Of a DNA stretch of 64,000 nt, positions 1 through 9,639 are shown piece after piece. Source of the stretch: DATAOG01 sp963753685. GTDB lineage: Bacteria > Pseudomonadota > Alphaproteobacteria > Geminicoccales > Geminicoccaceae. The stretch covers positions 47,309 through 111,308 of the forward strand of contig CAVWDE010000015.1 of the NCBI GenBank assembly GCA_963753685.1, in the 5' to 3' direction. The notes beneath the pieces are model-generated. The model saw only the letters and a list, made by a program, of their open reading frames with translations. It had not been told where the DNA came from and did not search any database. Position 1 is the first letter of the stretch; every line of letters begins with the position of its first letter. The position numbers were made by a program, and so were the translations under genes.

Positions 1-943
1 GGGTCTTCCATCGTGAGGTGGAAGATGACCGCGGCCAGGAACACGAGGCCGACCACCGCGCGCACCCAGAAGCCCTGCATGCCGGTCGCGACCAGGCCGG
101 CTTCGATCATGCCGATGATGTAGGCGCCAAGGTAGGAGCCCACGATCGTCGCCTTGCCGCCGAAGATCGAGGTGCCGCCGATGAAGACCGCGGCCATCAC
201 CGTCAATAGAAACCCCGAGCCTTGGGTGTTGAAGAAATTCTTGTTCTCGGCGGTCAGAAGGACGGCGGCGAAGGCCGCGAGCAGGCCCATGAGCGTGAAC
301 AGCTTGACCTTCTCGCGCACGACGTTGACGCCCACCACCTGGGCGACGCCGACGTTGTCGCCGATGAAGAGCAGATGCTCGCCGAAGCGGTGGCGGTTGA
401 GGATGAACCAGAGGAGGACCGCGACCGCGGTCGACCAGAGGGCCTCGACCGGCAGGGCGCCGATGCGGCCGACCAGGACGGCGTGGATGGTGTAGTCGTC
501 GATGTTGCGGATCGCGTAGGACAGGCCGCCGGTCAGGACGGTCGTGATGCCGCCCCAGAAGAACTGGGTGGCGAGGGTCGCGATGATCGAGGGGATGCCG
601 ATCACGGCGATCAGGAGGCCGTTGATCACGCCGACCAGGGCACCGCCGGCCAGCGCCAGCAGCAGGGCCAGCCAGGTCAGCTCGTAGGTCTTGAACGCCC
701 AGGCGAACAGGAAGCCGGAAAAAGCGATCACGGATGGGAAAGACAGGTCGATCTCGCCGGCGGCGATCACGAGCGTCAGGCCAAGTGCGAGAATGAGCTC
801 GGGCGGTACCGTCGCCAGGAACGACATGTAGATCCGGTAGCCGAGGAAGACGTGCGGGGCCGCGAACATGAAGGTCGCGATCAGGGCCAGGAACACGCCG
901 ATGATCGGCAGCCCCTCGATCCGGGCGGCGGCGGATCTGAGCC

Positions 944-947
<4 letters not shown>
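1..947 (-). CDS. Sugar ABC transporter permease, RbsC/BPD_transp_2 type (3' end cut by window edge)
   Basis: Inner-membrane permease of a monosaccharide-type ABC importer. Translation from the ATG at 947 gives about 315 residues with roughly eight to ten hydrophobic segments. It carries the family signature AAGEIDLS near residue 62 and the conserved loop GGTSIFGGKAT near residue 265; both are typical of RbsC/FrcC proteins. The ATG overlaps the TGA of the upstream ATPase gene (ATGA), so the two are translationally coupled. The last few codons lie outside the window. No periplasmic binding protein gene is seen on the ATPase side, so it is expected beyond position 1. The sugar transported cannot be told from the sequence. 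Confidence 0.93.
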
Positions 948-1777
<830 letters not shown>

Positions 1778-1878
1778 GGTCTACCTCGGGGTCTGCCTCG
1801 GGCGCTCGCGTTGGTGGGGCGCGGGTCTCCTGCTAAGGATCGTACAGGATGGCTTCGGGCAAACAAGGGGATCGATCG

Positions 1879-2802
1879 ATGGGCGAAGAGGTGACCGGAA
1901 GCACTGGCTTCAGCGGCGTCTATCCGATGCTGTACGCGTTCTTCGATGCGGCCGGGCAGCTGGATCGGGAAGCGATGCGCCGCCAGGTCGAGCATTGCGT
2001 CGCGAGCGGCGTGCACGGCATCGCGGCCCTTGGCCTCGGCACCGAGGTCAGGAAGCTCACGCCCGAGGAGCGCCTGAGGGTGATGGCGTGGGCGGCGGAG
2101 GACCTGGCCGGCCGCCTGCCGCTCGCGATCACGGTGTTCGGGGCGACGCCTGCCGAGCAGATCGAGTTCGTCCGGGCCGCCGCCGAGCATGGCGCCGACT
2201 GGGTCATTCTGCAGCCGCCACAGACCGGGGAGTCGATCACCGAGGAGCAACTCGTCGACTTCTTCGGCGCGGTCGCCGAGGCCTCGCCGCTGCCGGTCGC
2301 GATCCAGAATGCGCCGCAGTACATCGGGGTCGGGCTGTCGAGCGCCGGCCTCGACCGGCTGAGCCGGCGGCATCCCAACGTCCGCCTGCTCAAGGCCGAG
2401 GGCTCGGCGGTCGAGACCCGGGCGCTGATCGAGCTCACCGAGGGGCGCATGGGGGTGTTCCAGGGCCGGGGCGGGATGGAGTTCACCGACGTCCTGCGTG
2501 CGGGCTGCGTCGGCATGATCCCCTCGGTCGAGTCCTGCCACGTCCAGGCGCGGATCTTCAATCTGATGCGGACCGGGCGCGCCGGGGATGCCGCCGAGGC
2601 GGAACGGATGTACGCGGCGCTGGCGCCGCTGATCCTGTTCCTGATGCAGTCCGTGGACCAGTTCCTGTGCTACGGCAAGCGGCTGACCGCGGAGCGACTG
2701 GGCCTCGGCCCGGTCCACGACCGGGCGCCCGCCGAGGCGCCGACCGCCTTCGGCCTCGACTGCCTTGCCCGCCACGCCAGGATACTCGACCGGCTGCCCT
2801 GA
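1879..2802 (+). CDS. Dihydrodipicolinate synthase / N-acetylneuraminate lyase family protein
   Basis: Class I aldolase-fold enzyme of about 307 aa, probably acting on a 2-keto acid in sugar or amino-acid breakdown. The Schiff-base lysine is present in RLLKAEG. The tyrosine that normally sits in the YNxP motif is Gln here (IQNAPQY), and GTTGE is replaced by GLGTEV, so it is unlikely to be a true DapA. The start at 1879 is preferred because AAGGGG lies about nine bases upstream; an in-frame ATG at 1849 would add ten residues. It is divergent from the sugar ABC importer, which suggests a shared catabolic role (inference). Confidence 0.85.
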   Translation: MGEEVTGSTGFSGVYPMLYAFFDAAGQLDREAMRRQVEHCVASGVHGIAALGLGTEVRKLTPEERLRVMAWAAEDLAGRLPLAITVFGATPAEQIEFVRAAAEHGADWVILQPPQTGESITEEQLVDFFGAVAEASPLPVAIQNAPQYIGVGLSSAGLDRLSRRHPNVRLLKAEGSAVETRALIELTEGRMGVFQGRGGMEFTDVLRAGCVGMIPSVESCHVQARIFNLMRTGRAGDAAEAERMYAALAPLILFLMQSVDQFLCYGKRLTAERLGLGPVHDRAPAEAPTAFGLDCLARHARILDRLP

Positions 2803-2826
2803 GCCGGATCGATCGGCCGGCGCGCC

Positions 2827-4863
2827 CTAGGAGGCTGCGGCCGCGATCCGGCGCTCGAGCATGAACTCGATCTCGGCGGCCGGCGCCGGCCGGGCGAAAT
2901 AGTAGCCCTGGGCCAGGTGGCAGCCATGCTGCCGCAGGAAGTCGAGCTGGCGCTCGGTCTCGACGCCTTCGGCGACCACCTCGAGGCCAAGCGACGTGCC
3001 GAGGCCGATCACCGCCCGCACGATCGCGGCGTCCTCGGGGTCGATCCCGATGCCGCAGACGAACGACCGATCGATCTTCAGGCGGTCGATCTTGATCCGT
3101 TTCAGGTGGGTGAGCGAGGCGTAACCGGTACCGAAATCGTCCAGGGCGACGCTGATCCGGCGCTGCCGAAGGCTGCGGACGAGATCGGCGATCCGGTCTT
3201 CGCTGCGGCCGACCATCGAGCTCTCGGTCATCTCGAGCTCGAGCCGGTCCGGTGCGATGCCGTGCTCGACCAGCGCGCGATCGAGCTCATCGAGAAAGGC
3301 GTCGGCCCGCAGCTCCGGACTGGCGACGTTGATCGCGAGGCGCGCAGGGGCGATGCCCCGGTCCTGCCAGCGCGCCATCTGCTGCAGGGCGCGGTGCAGG
3401 ACGACGAGGCCGAGCGGCAGAATGAGCCCGGTCTCCTCGGCGACCTGGAGAAACGACCCCGGACCGAGCAGCCCGAGATCGGGGTGGCGCCAGCGCAGCA
3501 GCGCCTCGACGGTGCATGTGGTGCCATCCGACAGGCGCACCTGGGGTTGATAGTGGATCTCGAACTCGTCCGCGCCGAGCGCGCGGCGCAGATCCCTCTC
3601 GAGCTTGGCCCGCCGCTCCATCTGCACGGTCATGTCGGCGACGAAGTAGGCGAAGGTGTTGCGGCCTGACGATTTGGCGCGGTAGAGCGCCAGATCGGCG
3701 TTCGCGAGCAGCTGACCCGGGTATTCGGCGTCGGTCGGGTAGAGCGTGATGCCGATGCTCGCGCCGATGTGCAGCTCCTGCTTCTGGTAGGGGACCGGCC
3801 GGCTGACTGCCTGGAGGATCTTGCTCGCGACGGCACCGACCTGATCGGGCGCGTTGACCCCGGTCAGGATGATCGCGAACTCGTCGCCGCCGACCCTTGC
3901 GGCCGTGTCGGTGTCGCGCAGCAGCGCCCGCAGCCGGCGCCCGATCTCGCGCAGGACCTGGTCGCCGGCGTCGTGGCCGAGGGTGTCGTTGACGTCCTTG
4001 AAGTGGTCGAGGTCGAACTGCAGGACCGCGACCAGCGTGCCGTCGCGGCGGGCCTGGCTGAGCGCCATCTCGAGGCGCAGCCGGAACAGGGTCCGGTTGG
4101 CGAGGCCGGTCAGAGGATCGTAGTGCGCCAGTTCGACCAGCCGCTCCTGCAACTCGATCAGCCTGCGGCCGTCGTCCCGGATCCGCCGCACGATCGGGCG
4201 AAAGATCCAAAATGCCTCCAAACTCAGGATCAGCAGGGTGGCGGCCAGCAGCCCGGCCTCGAGCATCCGGATCTGCCCGACGTTCGCCTTCGCCTCCTTG
4301 TCCAGCAGATCGACCAGCTGCTCGATGGCGATCAGCAGGCCATTCGATGCCGCCATGATGTAGCGGAAGCTTGGATGTTGCGGGCCGAGGCCGCGGTCCG
4401 GGGTGCCGCTCAGCCGGAAGGCATGGTCGAGATAGGCACGGAGCCTGCGGTCGAGATCGATCGGCTGGGCAAAATACAGGGCACGGATGCGCGCTGAGCT
4501 TTGGAGAGGCTCGCCCAGCCGATTGTCCGGATTGGTCAGCCGGGCATGCGCCTCTTCGATGGCGTAGGCGCTCTCGAACAGCCGGCCTCGGTCGGCCGCG
4601 CGCTCCGAAGAATCCTGGCTCAGCACCAGGCCTTGCGCGGCATGTTCCACTTCCTCGATCAACGTGCCCTGGCGCGCGCTGACGCCGATGATCTGGGCGC
4701 TCGCGCGGTGGGCTCTGACCGTCGCCTCCAGGATCAGGAAGCCGCCGACCGCAAGGATGGCGATCAGGCTGAGCGCCAGCACGTAGCGGCGGGTGAGGGC
4801 GCGCGTCGTCGCCTGAAGCGCCGCCAGCTGGCTGCCGGGGGCGGAGGCTTGAGGCACGGGCAT
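2827..4863 (-). CDS. Membrane-anchored GGDEF-EAL protein (cyclic-di-GMP turnover)
   Basis: Protein of about 678 aa that makes and/or breaks cyclic-di-GMP at the inner membrane. Order: TM helix (about residues 27-47), periplasmic helical sensor of some 130 residues resembling type IV pilus/chemotaxis sensor domains, second TM, GGDEF domain, EAL domain. The GGDEF motif is intact (RVGGDEFAIIL) and an inhibitory I-site RDTD lies five residues before it. The EAL domain keeps VEALLRW, the DDFGTGYASL loop and AEGVE, so both activities look possible. The reading frame stays open far upstream to 6816, but that is antisense to the GH15 gene; the ATG at 4863 just before the first TM is the realistic start. 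Confidence 0.93.
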   Translation of the reverse strand: MPVPQASAPGSQLAALQATTRALTRRYVLALSLIAILAVGGFLILEATVRAHRASAQIIGVSARQGTLIEEVEHAAQGLVLSQDSSERAADRGRLFESAYAIEEAHARLTNPDNRLGEPLQSSARIRALYFAQPIDLDRRLRAYLDHAFRLSGTPDRGLGPQHPSFRYIMAASNGLLIAIEQLVDLLDKEAKANVGQIRMLEAGLLAATLLILSLEAFWIFRPIVRRIRDDGRRLIELQERLVELAHYDPLTGLANRTLFRLRLEMALSQARRDGTLVAVLQFDLDHFKDVNDTLGHDAGDQVLREIGRRLRALLRDTDTAARVGGDEFAIILTGVNAPDQVGAVASKILQAVSRPVPYQKQELHIGASIGITLYPTDAEYPGQLLANADLALYRAKSSGRNTFAYFVADMTVQMERRAKLERDLRRALGADEFEIHYQPQVRLSDGTTCTVEALLRWRHPDLGLLGPGSFLQVAEETGLILPLGLVVLHRALQQMARWQDRGIAPARLAINVASPELRADAFLDELDRALVEHGIAPDRLELEMTESSMVGRSEDRIADLVRSLRQRRISVALDDFGTGYASLTHLKRIKIDRLKIDRSFVCGIGIDPEDAAIVRAVIGLGTSLGLEVVAEGVETERQLDFLRQHGCHLAQGYYFARPAPAAEIEFMLERRIAAAAS

Positions 4864-5046
4864 GAGCACGGCGGTTGCGGCCCTCCGGCGCGGCGTTGAC
4901 GTTCGGCAGCTGTAGCGACCATAGGGCGAAGGTCCGGTTAGCCGCAATGCCGGGGCGCACCGTGAGCGCCGCAGCGCGGGGTCGCAGGCGCGCCGCGGCG
5001 CGCTTCGCCGGTTCTCAGGGCCGGGGCGGCGCGCTAGAAGGTCGGC

Positions 5047-7017
5047 ATGGAGACGGCGATCAAGACCGGGTCCGGCAGCCGGGCGCGCAAGCGGGACACC
5101 GAGCCGCGCTATCGCCCGCTCCGCGACTACGCCGCGATCGGCGACTGCCACGGCGCGGCCCTGGTCAGCCGCGACGGCAGCATCGACTGGTGCATGCTCG
5201 GGCGCCTCGATGCCGACCCGGTGTTCTGCCGGCTCCTGGACGCCGACCGCGGCGGCTTCTGGTCGATCCAGCCGAGCGGCGCGTTTCAGGCCCGGCGCAG
5301 CTATCTGCCGGGCAGCAACATCCTGCGGACCGTGTTCGCGACCAAGGACGGCGAGGTGGCACTCACCGATTTCATGCCGGTCGGCCGCCGCCTCGACGCC
5401 GGCGCGCACGACTACGTCAACCTGAACGCGCCCGGCTGGCTCGTGCGCCGGGTCGAGGGTCTGAAGGGCGCGGTCGAGCTGATCGTCCGCTACCGGCCGG
5501 CGCGCGCCTTCGCCCGCCACCCGACCGAGCTCGCGGTCCACCACGGCGCGGTCCACGGCGATGGCGTGCCGTCGCTGTTCACCGACCTCGAGCTGCGCGC
5601 CGACGGCGACACCGCGACCGCGAGCGTCACCTTGCGCGCGGGCGGCTATCGCGATCTGGTGCTCGCGCGCGACAGCGTGCCGGGCCCGCCGCCGAGCGGA
5701 CGGGTGCCGGAGCTGTTCCGGGTCACGCGCGCGTTCTGGGAGGAGTGGATCGGCTATTGCCGCTACCGGGGGCCGTATCGCGACGCGGTGCTCCGGAGCG
5801 CCCTGGCGCTCAAGCTGATGAGCTACGCGCCATCGGGGGCCCTGGTCGCGGCGCTCACCACGTCGCTGCCGGCAGCCAGAGGCGGGGCGCCCGGCCGCGA
5901 CGGCCGGCTCGGCAGCCTGCGCACCGCCTGCGGCACCCTGTACGCGCTCGCGGCCCTCGGCTACGACGGTGAGGCGCGGCGGTTTCACGACCATCTCGCG
6001 CGCGCGGTGCGCCGGACCCTGCCGCGGCTGCAGGGCCGCTACGGCATCGAGGACGGGCCGGAGCCGGCCGAGCGCGTGCTCGACCACCTCGAGGGCTACG
6101 CCGGCAGCCGGCCGGTGCGCAGCGGCCGCGGCGCCTCCGGCCAGGGCGAGCTCGACCTGTACGGCCAGGCGCTCGATCTCGCCCTGCTCTATCGCCAGCT
6201 GGGCGGCCGGCTCGGCGAGCAGGAGCGCCGTTCGCTCGCGAGCCTGGCGGAGCTGGTGGCCACCGGCTGGCAGGCGCCGGACCCGGGTCCGTGGGCCTTG
6301 CCGGGGCCGCCCCGCCAGCACGTGCATGGCAAGCTGATGAGCTGGGTCGCCATGGACCGGGCGCGCCAGCTGTTCGACGACGGCCGCGACTGGACGGCGC
6401 TGGCGGCGCGGATCCGGGCCGAGATCGCCGCGCGCGGCGTCGATCCCCTGCGCGGCCATCTGATGCAGGCGTTCGATGGCGGGGTCGATGCCGCGGTGCT
6501 GCTGGCCCCGATGCGCGGCCTGCCGGCGGCGCCTAAGACGTTCCGGGACACGATCGACACCGTCGAGCATACCCTGGCGCGCGGCGACTTCCTCGGGCGC
6601 TACGCCACCGACGCCGGGTCGTCGCCCGATGCCGGCGCCAGCCTGGTCTGCAGCTTCTGGCTGGTCGATGCCAAACTCGCGGCCGGCGAGCCCGAGGACG
6701 CCCGGGCCGACTTCGAGCGCCTGCTCAGATGCGCCAACGACGTCGGCCTCCTGACCGAGGCGATCGACCCCTTGAGCGGCGCGCTGCAGGGCAACTTCCC
6801 CGCCGCCGCCACGCATCTCGCCCTGATCGAGAGCGCGCTCAACCTGCAGCTCGTCGGGCGGCGCGGTGGCGCGCGCCTCGCCGGCTCCTATGCCGACCGC
6901 GCCGGTCAGGCGGCCGGCGCCATCTTCGGCTGGCGCGGCTTCTGGGCCCGGCTGCGGCGGTGCCAGCGCGCCGGCCGGCTGCGTTCCTCGCCGTTGTCCA
7001 AGCTCGCCTGGCCCTGA
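5047..7017 (+). CDS. GH15 (glucoamylase/trehalase-like) fold protein with degenerate active site
   Basis: Protein of 656 aa that aligns by eye end to end with bacterial GH15 trehalase-like proteins: the N-terminal DYAAIGDCHGAALVSRDGSIDW block, SYAP..AL.TSLP, the GYAGSRPVR block, SK-type helix LMSWVAMDRA, and CSFWLVDA..GNFP near the C-terminus. The catalytic-site motifs are lost: family WDYRYCWLRDA reads GRLGSLRTACG, the general-acid EGIWE segment reads DPGPWAL, RIGN is RSGRG, EE-Y near the base is EAI, and NFPQAFSH is NFPAAATH. It therefore looks like a non-catalytic member. It is divergent from the GGDEF-EAL gene; the ATG has only weak upstream Shine-Dalgarno sequence. Confidence 0.85.
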   Translation: METAIKTGSGSRARKRDTEPRYRPLRDYAAIGDCHGAALVSRDGSIDWCMLGRLDADPVFCRLLDADRGGFWSIQPSGAFQARRSYLPGSNILRTVFATKDGEVALTDFMPVGRRLDAGAHDYVNLNAPGWLVRRVEGLKGAVELIVRYRPARAFARHPTELAVHHGAVHGDGVPSLFTDLELRADGDTATASVTLRAGGYRDLVLARDSVPGPPPSGRVPELFRVTRAFWEEWIGYCRYRGPYRDAVLRSALALKLMSYAPSGALVAALTTSLPAARGGAPGRDGRLGSLRTACGTLYALAALGYDGEARRFHDHLARAVRRTLPRLQGRYGIEDGPEPAERVLDHLEGYAGSRPVRSGRGASGQGELDLYGQALDLALLYRQLGGRLGEQERRSLASLAELVATGWQAPDPGPWALPGPPRQHVHGKLMSWVAMDRARQLFDDGRDWTALAARIRAEIAARGVDPLRGHLMQAFDGGVDAAVLLAPMRGLPAAPKTFRDTIDTVEHTLARGDFLGRYATDAGSSPDAGASLVCSFWLVDAKLAAGEPEDARADFERLLRCANDVGLLTEAIDPLSGALQGNFPAAATHLALIESALNLQLVGRRGGARLAGSYADRAGQAAGAIFGWRGFWARLRRCQRAGRLRSSPLSKLAWP

Positions 7018-7231
7018 TTTCGCCGGGCTCCGGCCGTGAGGTGAGGTCGGCGGCGCGCCGGGGGCGGCGGCCTGGATGCCGCACGCTGGACTTTCATCCT
7101 AGTGCGCGCGCTCGATGGTCTGCTAGGCTGGATCGAGATCTGGCCACCGATGAGCGTGTCGGCGGCGCTCCTGGCGGTGCCATCGGCGTGCCTGGTGCCG
7201 GTTGTCCGATCGGCGTTCGAAAGGCTGGATC

Positions 7232-8950
7232 ATGGGGGTTGCCACCTTGTCTGTCGCGACCGCGGCGCCCGCGCTGGCCAAGGCGCCGACCGGGATTGCG
7301 GGCCTGGACGAGCTGACCTTGGGCGGTCTCCCGGCCGGCCGTACGACCCTGGTCTGCGGCTCGGCCGGCTCCGGCAAGACCTTGCTCGCGGCGACCTTTC
7401 TGGTGCATGGGGTGGCCCGGTTCGGTGAGCCCGGCGTGTTCATGAGCTTCGAGGAGAGCGCGCCGGACCTGATCGCGAACGTCGCCTCGCTGGGCTATGA
7501 TTTCGACCGCCTGGTGGCCGAGCAGCAGATCGCCCTCGACTACGTGCACATCGAGCGCTCGGAGATCGAGGAGACCGGCGACTACGACCTCGAGGCGCTG
7601 TTCATCCGCATGAATCACGCGATCGAGCGCGTCGGCGCGAAGCGGGTGGTCCTGGACACGATCGAGGCGCTGTTCGGCGGGCTGGCCAACGAGGCGGTGT
7701 TGCGGGCGGAGCTGCGCCGGCTGTTCGGCTGGCTGAAGCAGAAGGGCGTGAGCGCGATCGTCACCTGCGAGCGCGGCGACGGTCAGCTGACCCGGCACGG
7801 CCTCGAGGAGTACGTCTCCGACTGCGTCATCCTGCTCGACCATCGGGTCCACGAGCAGATCTCGACCCGGCGCCTGCGGATCGTCAAATATCGCGGCTCG
7901 GCGCACGGCACCAACGAATATCCGTTCCTGATCGACCAAGAGGGCATCAGCGTGATGCCGATCACCTCGGCCGACCTCGACCATGAGGTCTCGGACGAGC
8001 GGGTCCCGAGCGGCATCGCGGGTATCGACGAGATGCTGGGCGGTCAGGGCTACTATCGCGGCAGCAGCGTTCTGGTCTCCGGCATGGCGGGCGCCGGCAA
8101 GAGCAGCATCGCCGCCCACTTCGCCGACGCGGCCTGCAGGCGCGGCGAGCGCTGCCTCTATTTCGCCTTCGAGGAGTCGCCCGCCCAGATCATCCGCAAC
8201 ATGCGCTCGATCGGCTTCGAGCTGGGGCGCTGGGTCGAGCGCGGCCTGCTGCGCTTCAGCGCCAATCGGCCGAGCCTGTGCGGGCTGGAGATGCATCTCG
8301 CGACCATGCACCGTCAGATCGAGCAGTTCGCGCCCGCCGCGGCGGTGTTCGACCCGATCTCGAGCCTGCTCGGGGCCGGCCCGGAGCTCGAGGTGCGGGC
8401 GGTGCTGCTGCGGCTGATCGACTACCTGAAAGCGCGTGGCGTGACGGCGCTGTTCACCAACCTCAACCGCGGCGACCTCGAGGCCGCGCAGACCGATACC
8501 ATGGTGTCGTCCCTGATGGACAGTTGGCTGTTGCTCTTGAACCGGGAGGTCGCGGGCGAGCACAACCGCCAGCTTTACCTGCTCAAGGCGCGCGGTCTGG
8601 CCCATTCCAATCAGGTGCGCGAGTTCTATCTGTCCGACCGCGGCATCGAGCTGCGGCCGGTCTACCTCGGCCCCCAGGGGGTGCTGACCGGCTCCGCCCG
8701 GCTGGCGCAGGAGGCGCGCGAGACCGCCGAGGCGGCGGCGCGCCGCCAGGACATCGAACGGCGGCAACGCGCGCTCGCCCGGCGGCGCCACCAGCTCGAG
8801 CGCCAGATCGAGGACCTGCAGGCCGAGCTCGAGGCCGAGGCGCGGGAAATCGCGCTGCTCACCGACGAGGCCCGCGCGCGGGAAGCCGCGCTCGAGGCGG
8901 ACCGGCGCAGCCTGGCGCAGAGCCGACAGGGAAGTGACACCGTCGCCTAA
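7232..8950 (+). CDS. kaiC: KaiC-like double RecA-domain ATPase
   Basis: KaiC-family protein, about 572 aa, a hexameric ATPase/autokinase in its cyanobacterial relatives. The two RecA domains carry Walker A motifs GSAGSGKT (residues 43-50) and GMAGAGKS (about 284-291), each followed by a catalytic Glu pair (SFEES, AFEES). The CI domain keeps RGSAHGTNEYPF. In CII the segment TDTMVSS (T421, S426, S427) aligns with T426/S431/T432 of cyanobacterial KaiC, so phosphorylation sites are retained as Ser-Ser. The last 80 residues are a charged coiled coil. The ATG at 7232 has AAAGG seven bases upstream and is preferred over one ten codons earlier. First gene of the kai operon. Confidence 0.95.
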   Translation: MGVATLSVATAAPALAKAPTGIAGLDELTLGGLPAGRTTLVCGSAGSGKTLLAATFLVHGVARFGEPGVFMSFEESAPDLIANVASLGYDFDRLVAEQQIALDYVHIERSEIEETGDYDLEALFIRMNHAIERVGAKRVVLDTIEALFGGLANEAVLRAELRRLFGWLKQKGVSAIVTCERGDGQLTRHGLEEYVSDCVILLDHRVHEQISTRRLRIVKYRGSAHGTNEYPFLIDQEGISVMPITSADLDHEVSDERVPSGIAGIDEMLGGQGYYRGSSVLVSGMAGAGKSSIAAHFADAACRRGERCLYFAFEESPAQIIRNMRSIGFELGRWVERGLLRFSANRPSLCGLEMHLATMHRQIEQFAPAAAVFDPISSLLGAGPELEVRAVLLRLIDYLKARGVTALFTNLNRGDLEAAQTDTMVSSLMDSWLLLLNREVAGEHNRQLYLLKARGLAHSNQVREFYLSDRGIELRPVYLGPQGVLTGSARLAQEARETAEAAARRQDIERRQRALARRRHQLERQIEDLQAELEAEAREIALLTDEARAREAALEADRRSLAQSRQGSDTVA

Positions 8951-8968
8951 CCGTGGAAGGGAGCCAGC

Positions 8969-9316
8969 ATGGCCAATCAAGCCGCCGTCGTCGAAACCGG
9001 GCCGGAGCCGCCGATGCCGATCGCCGGAGAGATCTTCGAGCTGCGCCTCTACGTCGCCGGCCAGACGCGCAAGTCGATCGCCGCGCTGACCAATCTGCAC
9101 CGGATCTGCAACGAGCACCTGGCGGGCCAGTACCGGATCGAGATCATCGACCTGATGGCCAACCCGCAGCAGGCGCAGTCCGACCAGATCTTCGCGATCC
9201 CGACCCTGGTCCGCCGGCTGCCGGAGCCGATCAAGAAGATCATCGGCGATCTGTCGAATTCGGAACGCGTGCTGGTCGGCCTCGAGCTCCGGCCGACGCG
9301 GTTGGGAGCGGCGTGA
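8969..9316 (+). CDS. kaiB: KaiB-like protein (first copy)
   Basis: Thioredoxin-like KaiB protein of 115 aa. The core reads FELRLYVAGQTRKS..AL.NLHRICNEHL..YRIEIIDLM..PQQA..DQIFAIPTLVRRLPEP and ends with GDLSNSERVLVGLEL, all typical of KaiB, which binds phosphorylated KaiC and changes its state. It starts 18 bases after the kaiC stop with GAAGGGAG as ribosome binding site. A second KaiB follows with no gap. The N-terminal extension of about 20 residues before the core is longer than usual. Confidence 0.94.
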   Translation: MANQAAVVETGPEPPMPIAGEIFELRLYVAGQTRKSIAALTNLHRICNEHLAGQYRIEIIDLMANPQQAQSDQIFAIPTLVRRLPEPIKKIIGDLSNSERVLVGLELRPTRLGAA

Positions 9317-9318
9317 TC

Positions 9319-9630
9319 ATGGCCGCCCAGACTCCGGCCGGCAATGCGCCCGAGACCTTCGTGCTCCGGCTGTACATCACCGGCACGACCGCCAAATCCA
9401 AGTCGGCGGTCGAGAATGTCCGCTGGCTGTGCGACCGGCACCTGGCCGGCCACTACGATCTCGAGGTGGTCGACGTCTACCAGCAGCCGGAGCTGGCGGC
9501 GCGCGAGCAGCTGTTTGCCGCGCCGACCCTGATCAAGAAGCTGCCGTTGCCGCTGCGCCGGCTGGTCGGCGACATGTCGAACCACGAGCGGGTGCTGGCC
9601 GGGCTCGACCTGCTGCCGGGCGCGGCCTGA
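9319..9630 (+). CDS. kaiB: KaiB-like protein (second copy)
   Basis: Second KaiB-family protein, about 103 aa from the ATG at 9319; a GTG at 9313 overlapping the previous stop (GTGA) would add two residues. The core is FVLRLYITGTTAKSKSAVENVRWLCDRHL-type, with QLFAAPTLIKKLPLPLRRLVGDMSNHERVLAGLDLLP. It is clearly a diverged paralogue of the upstream KaiB rather than a recent copy. Tandem kaiB genes between kaiC and a histidine kinase suggest two partners or competing states in signalling to the kinase (inference). Confidence 0.93.
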   Translation: MAAQTPAGNAPETFVLRLYITGTTAKSKSAVENVRWLCDRHLAGHYDLEVVDVYQQPELAAREQLFAAPTLIKKLPLPLRRLVGDMSNHERVLAGLDLLPGAA

Positions 9631-9639
9631 GATCTGATC

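Noticed and set aside
4864..6816. Open minus-strand frame continuing the GGDEF-EAL gene far upstream
   Set aside because: It is antisense to the GH15-fold gene, shows only low-complexity Arg/Gly/Ala-rich sequence and no domain; the TM-proximal ATG at 4863 fits the family.
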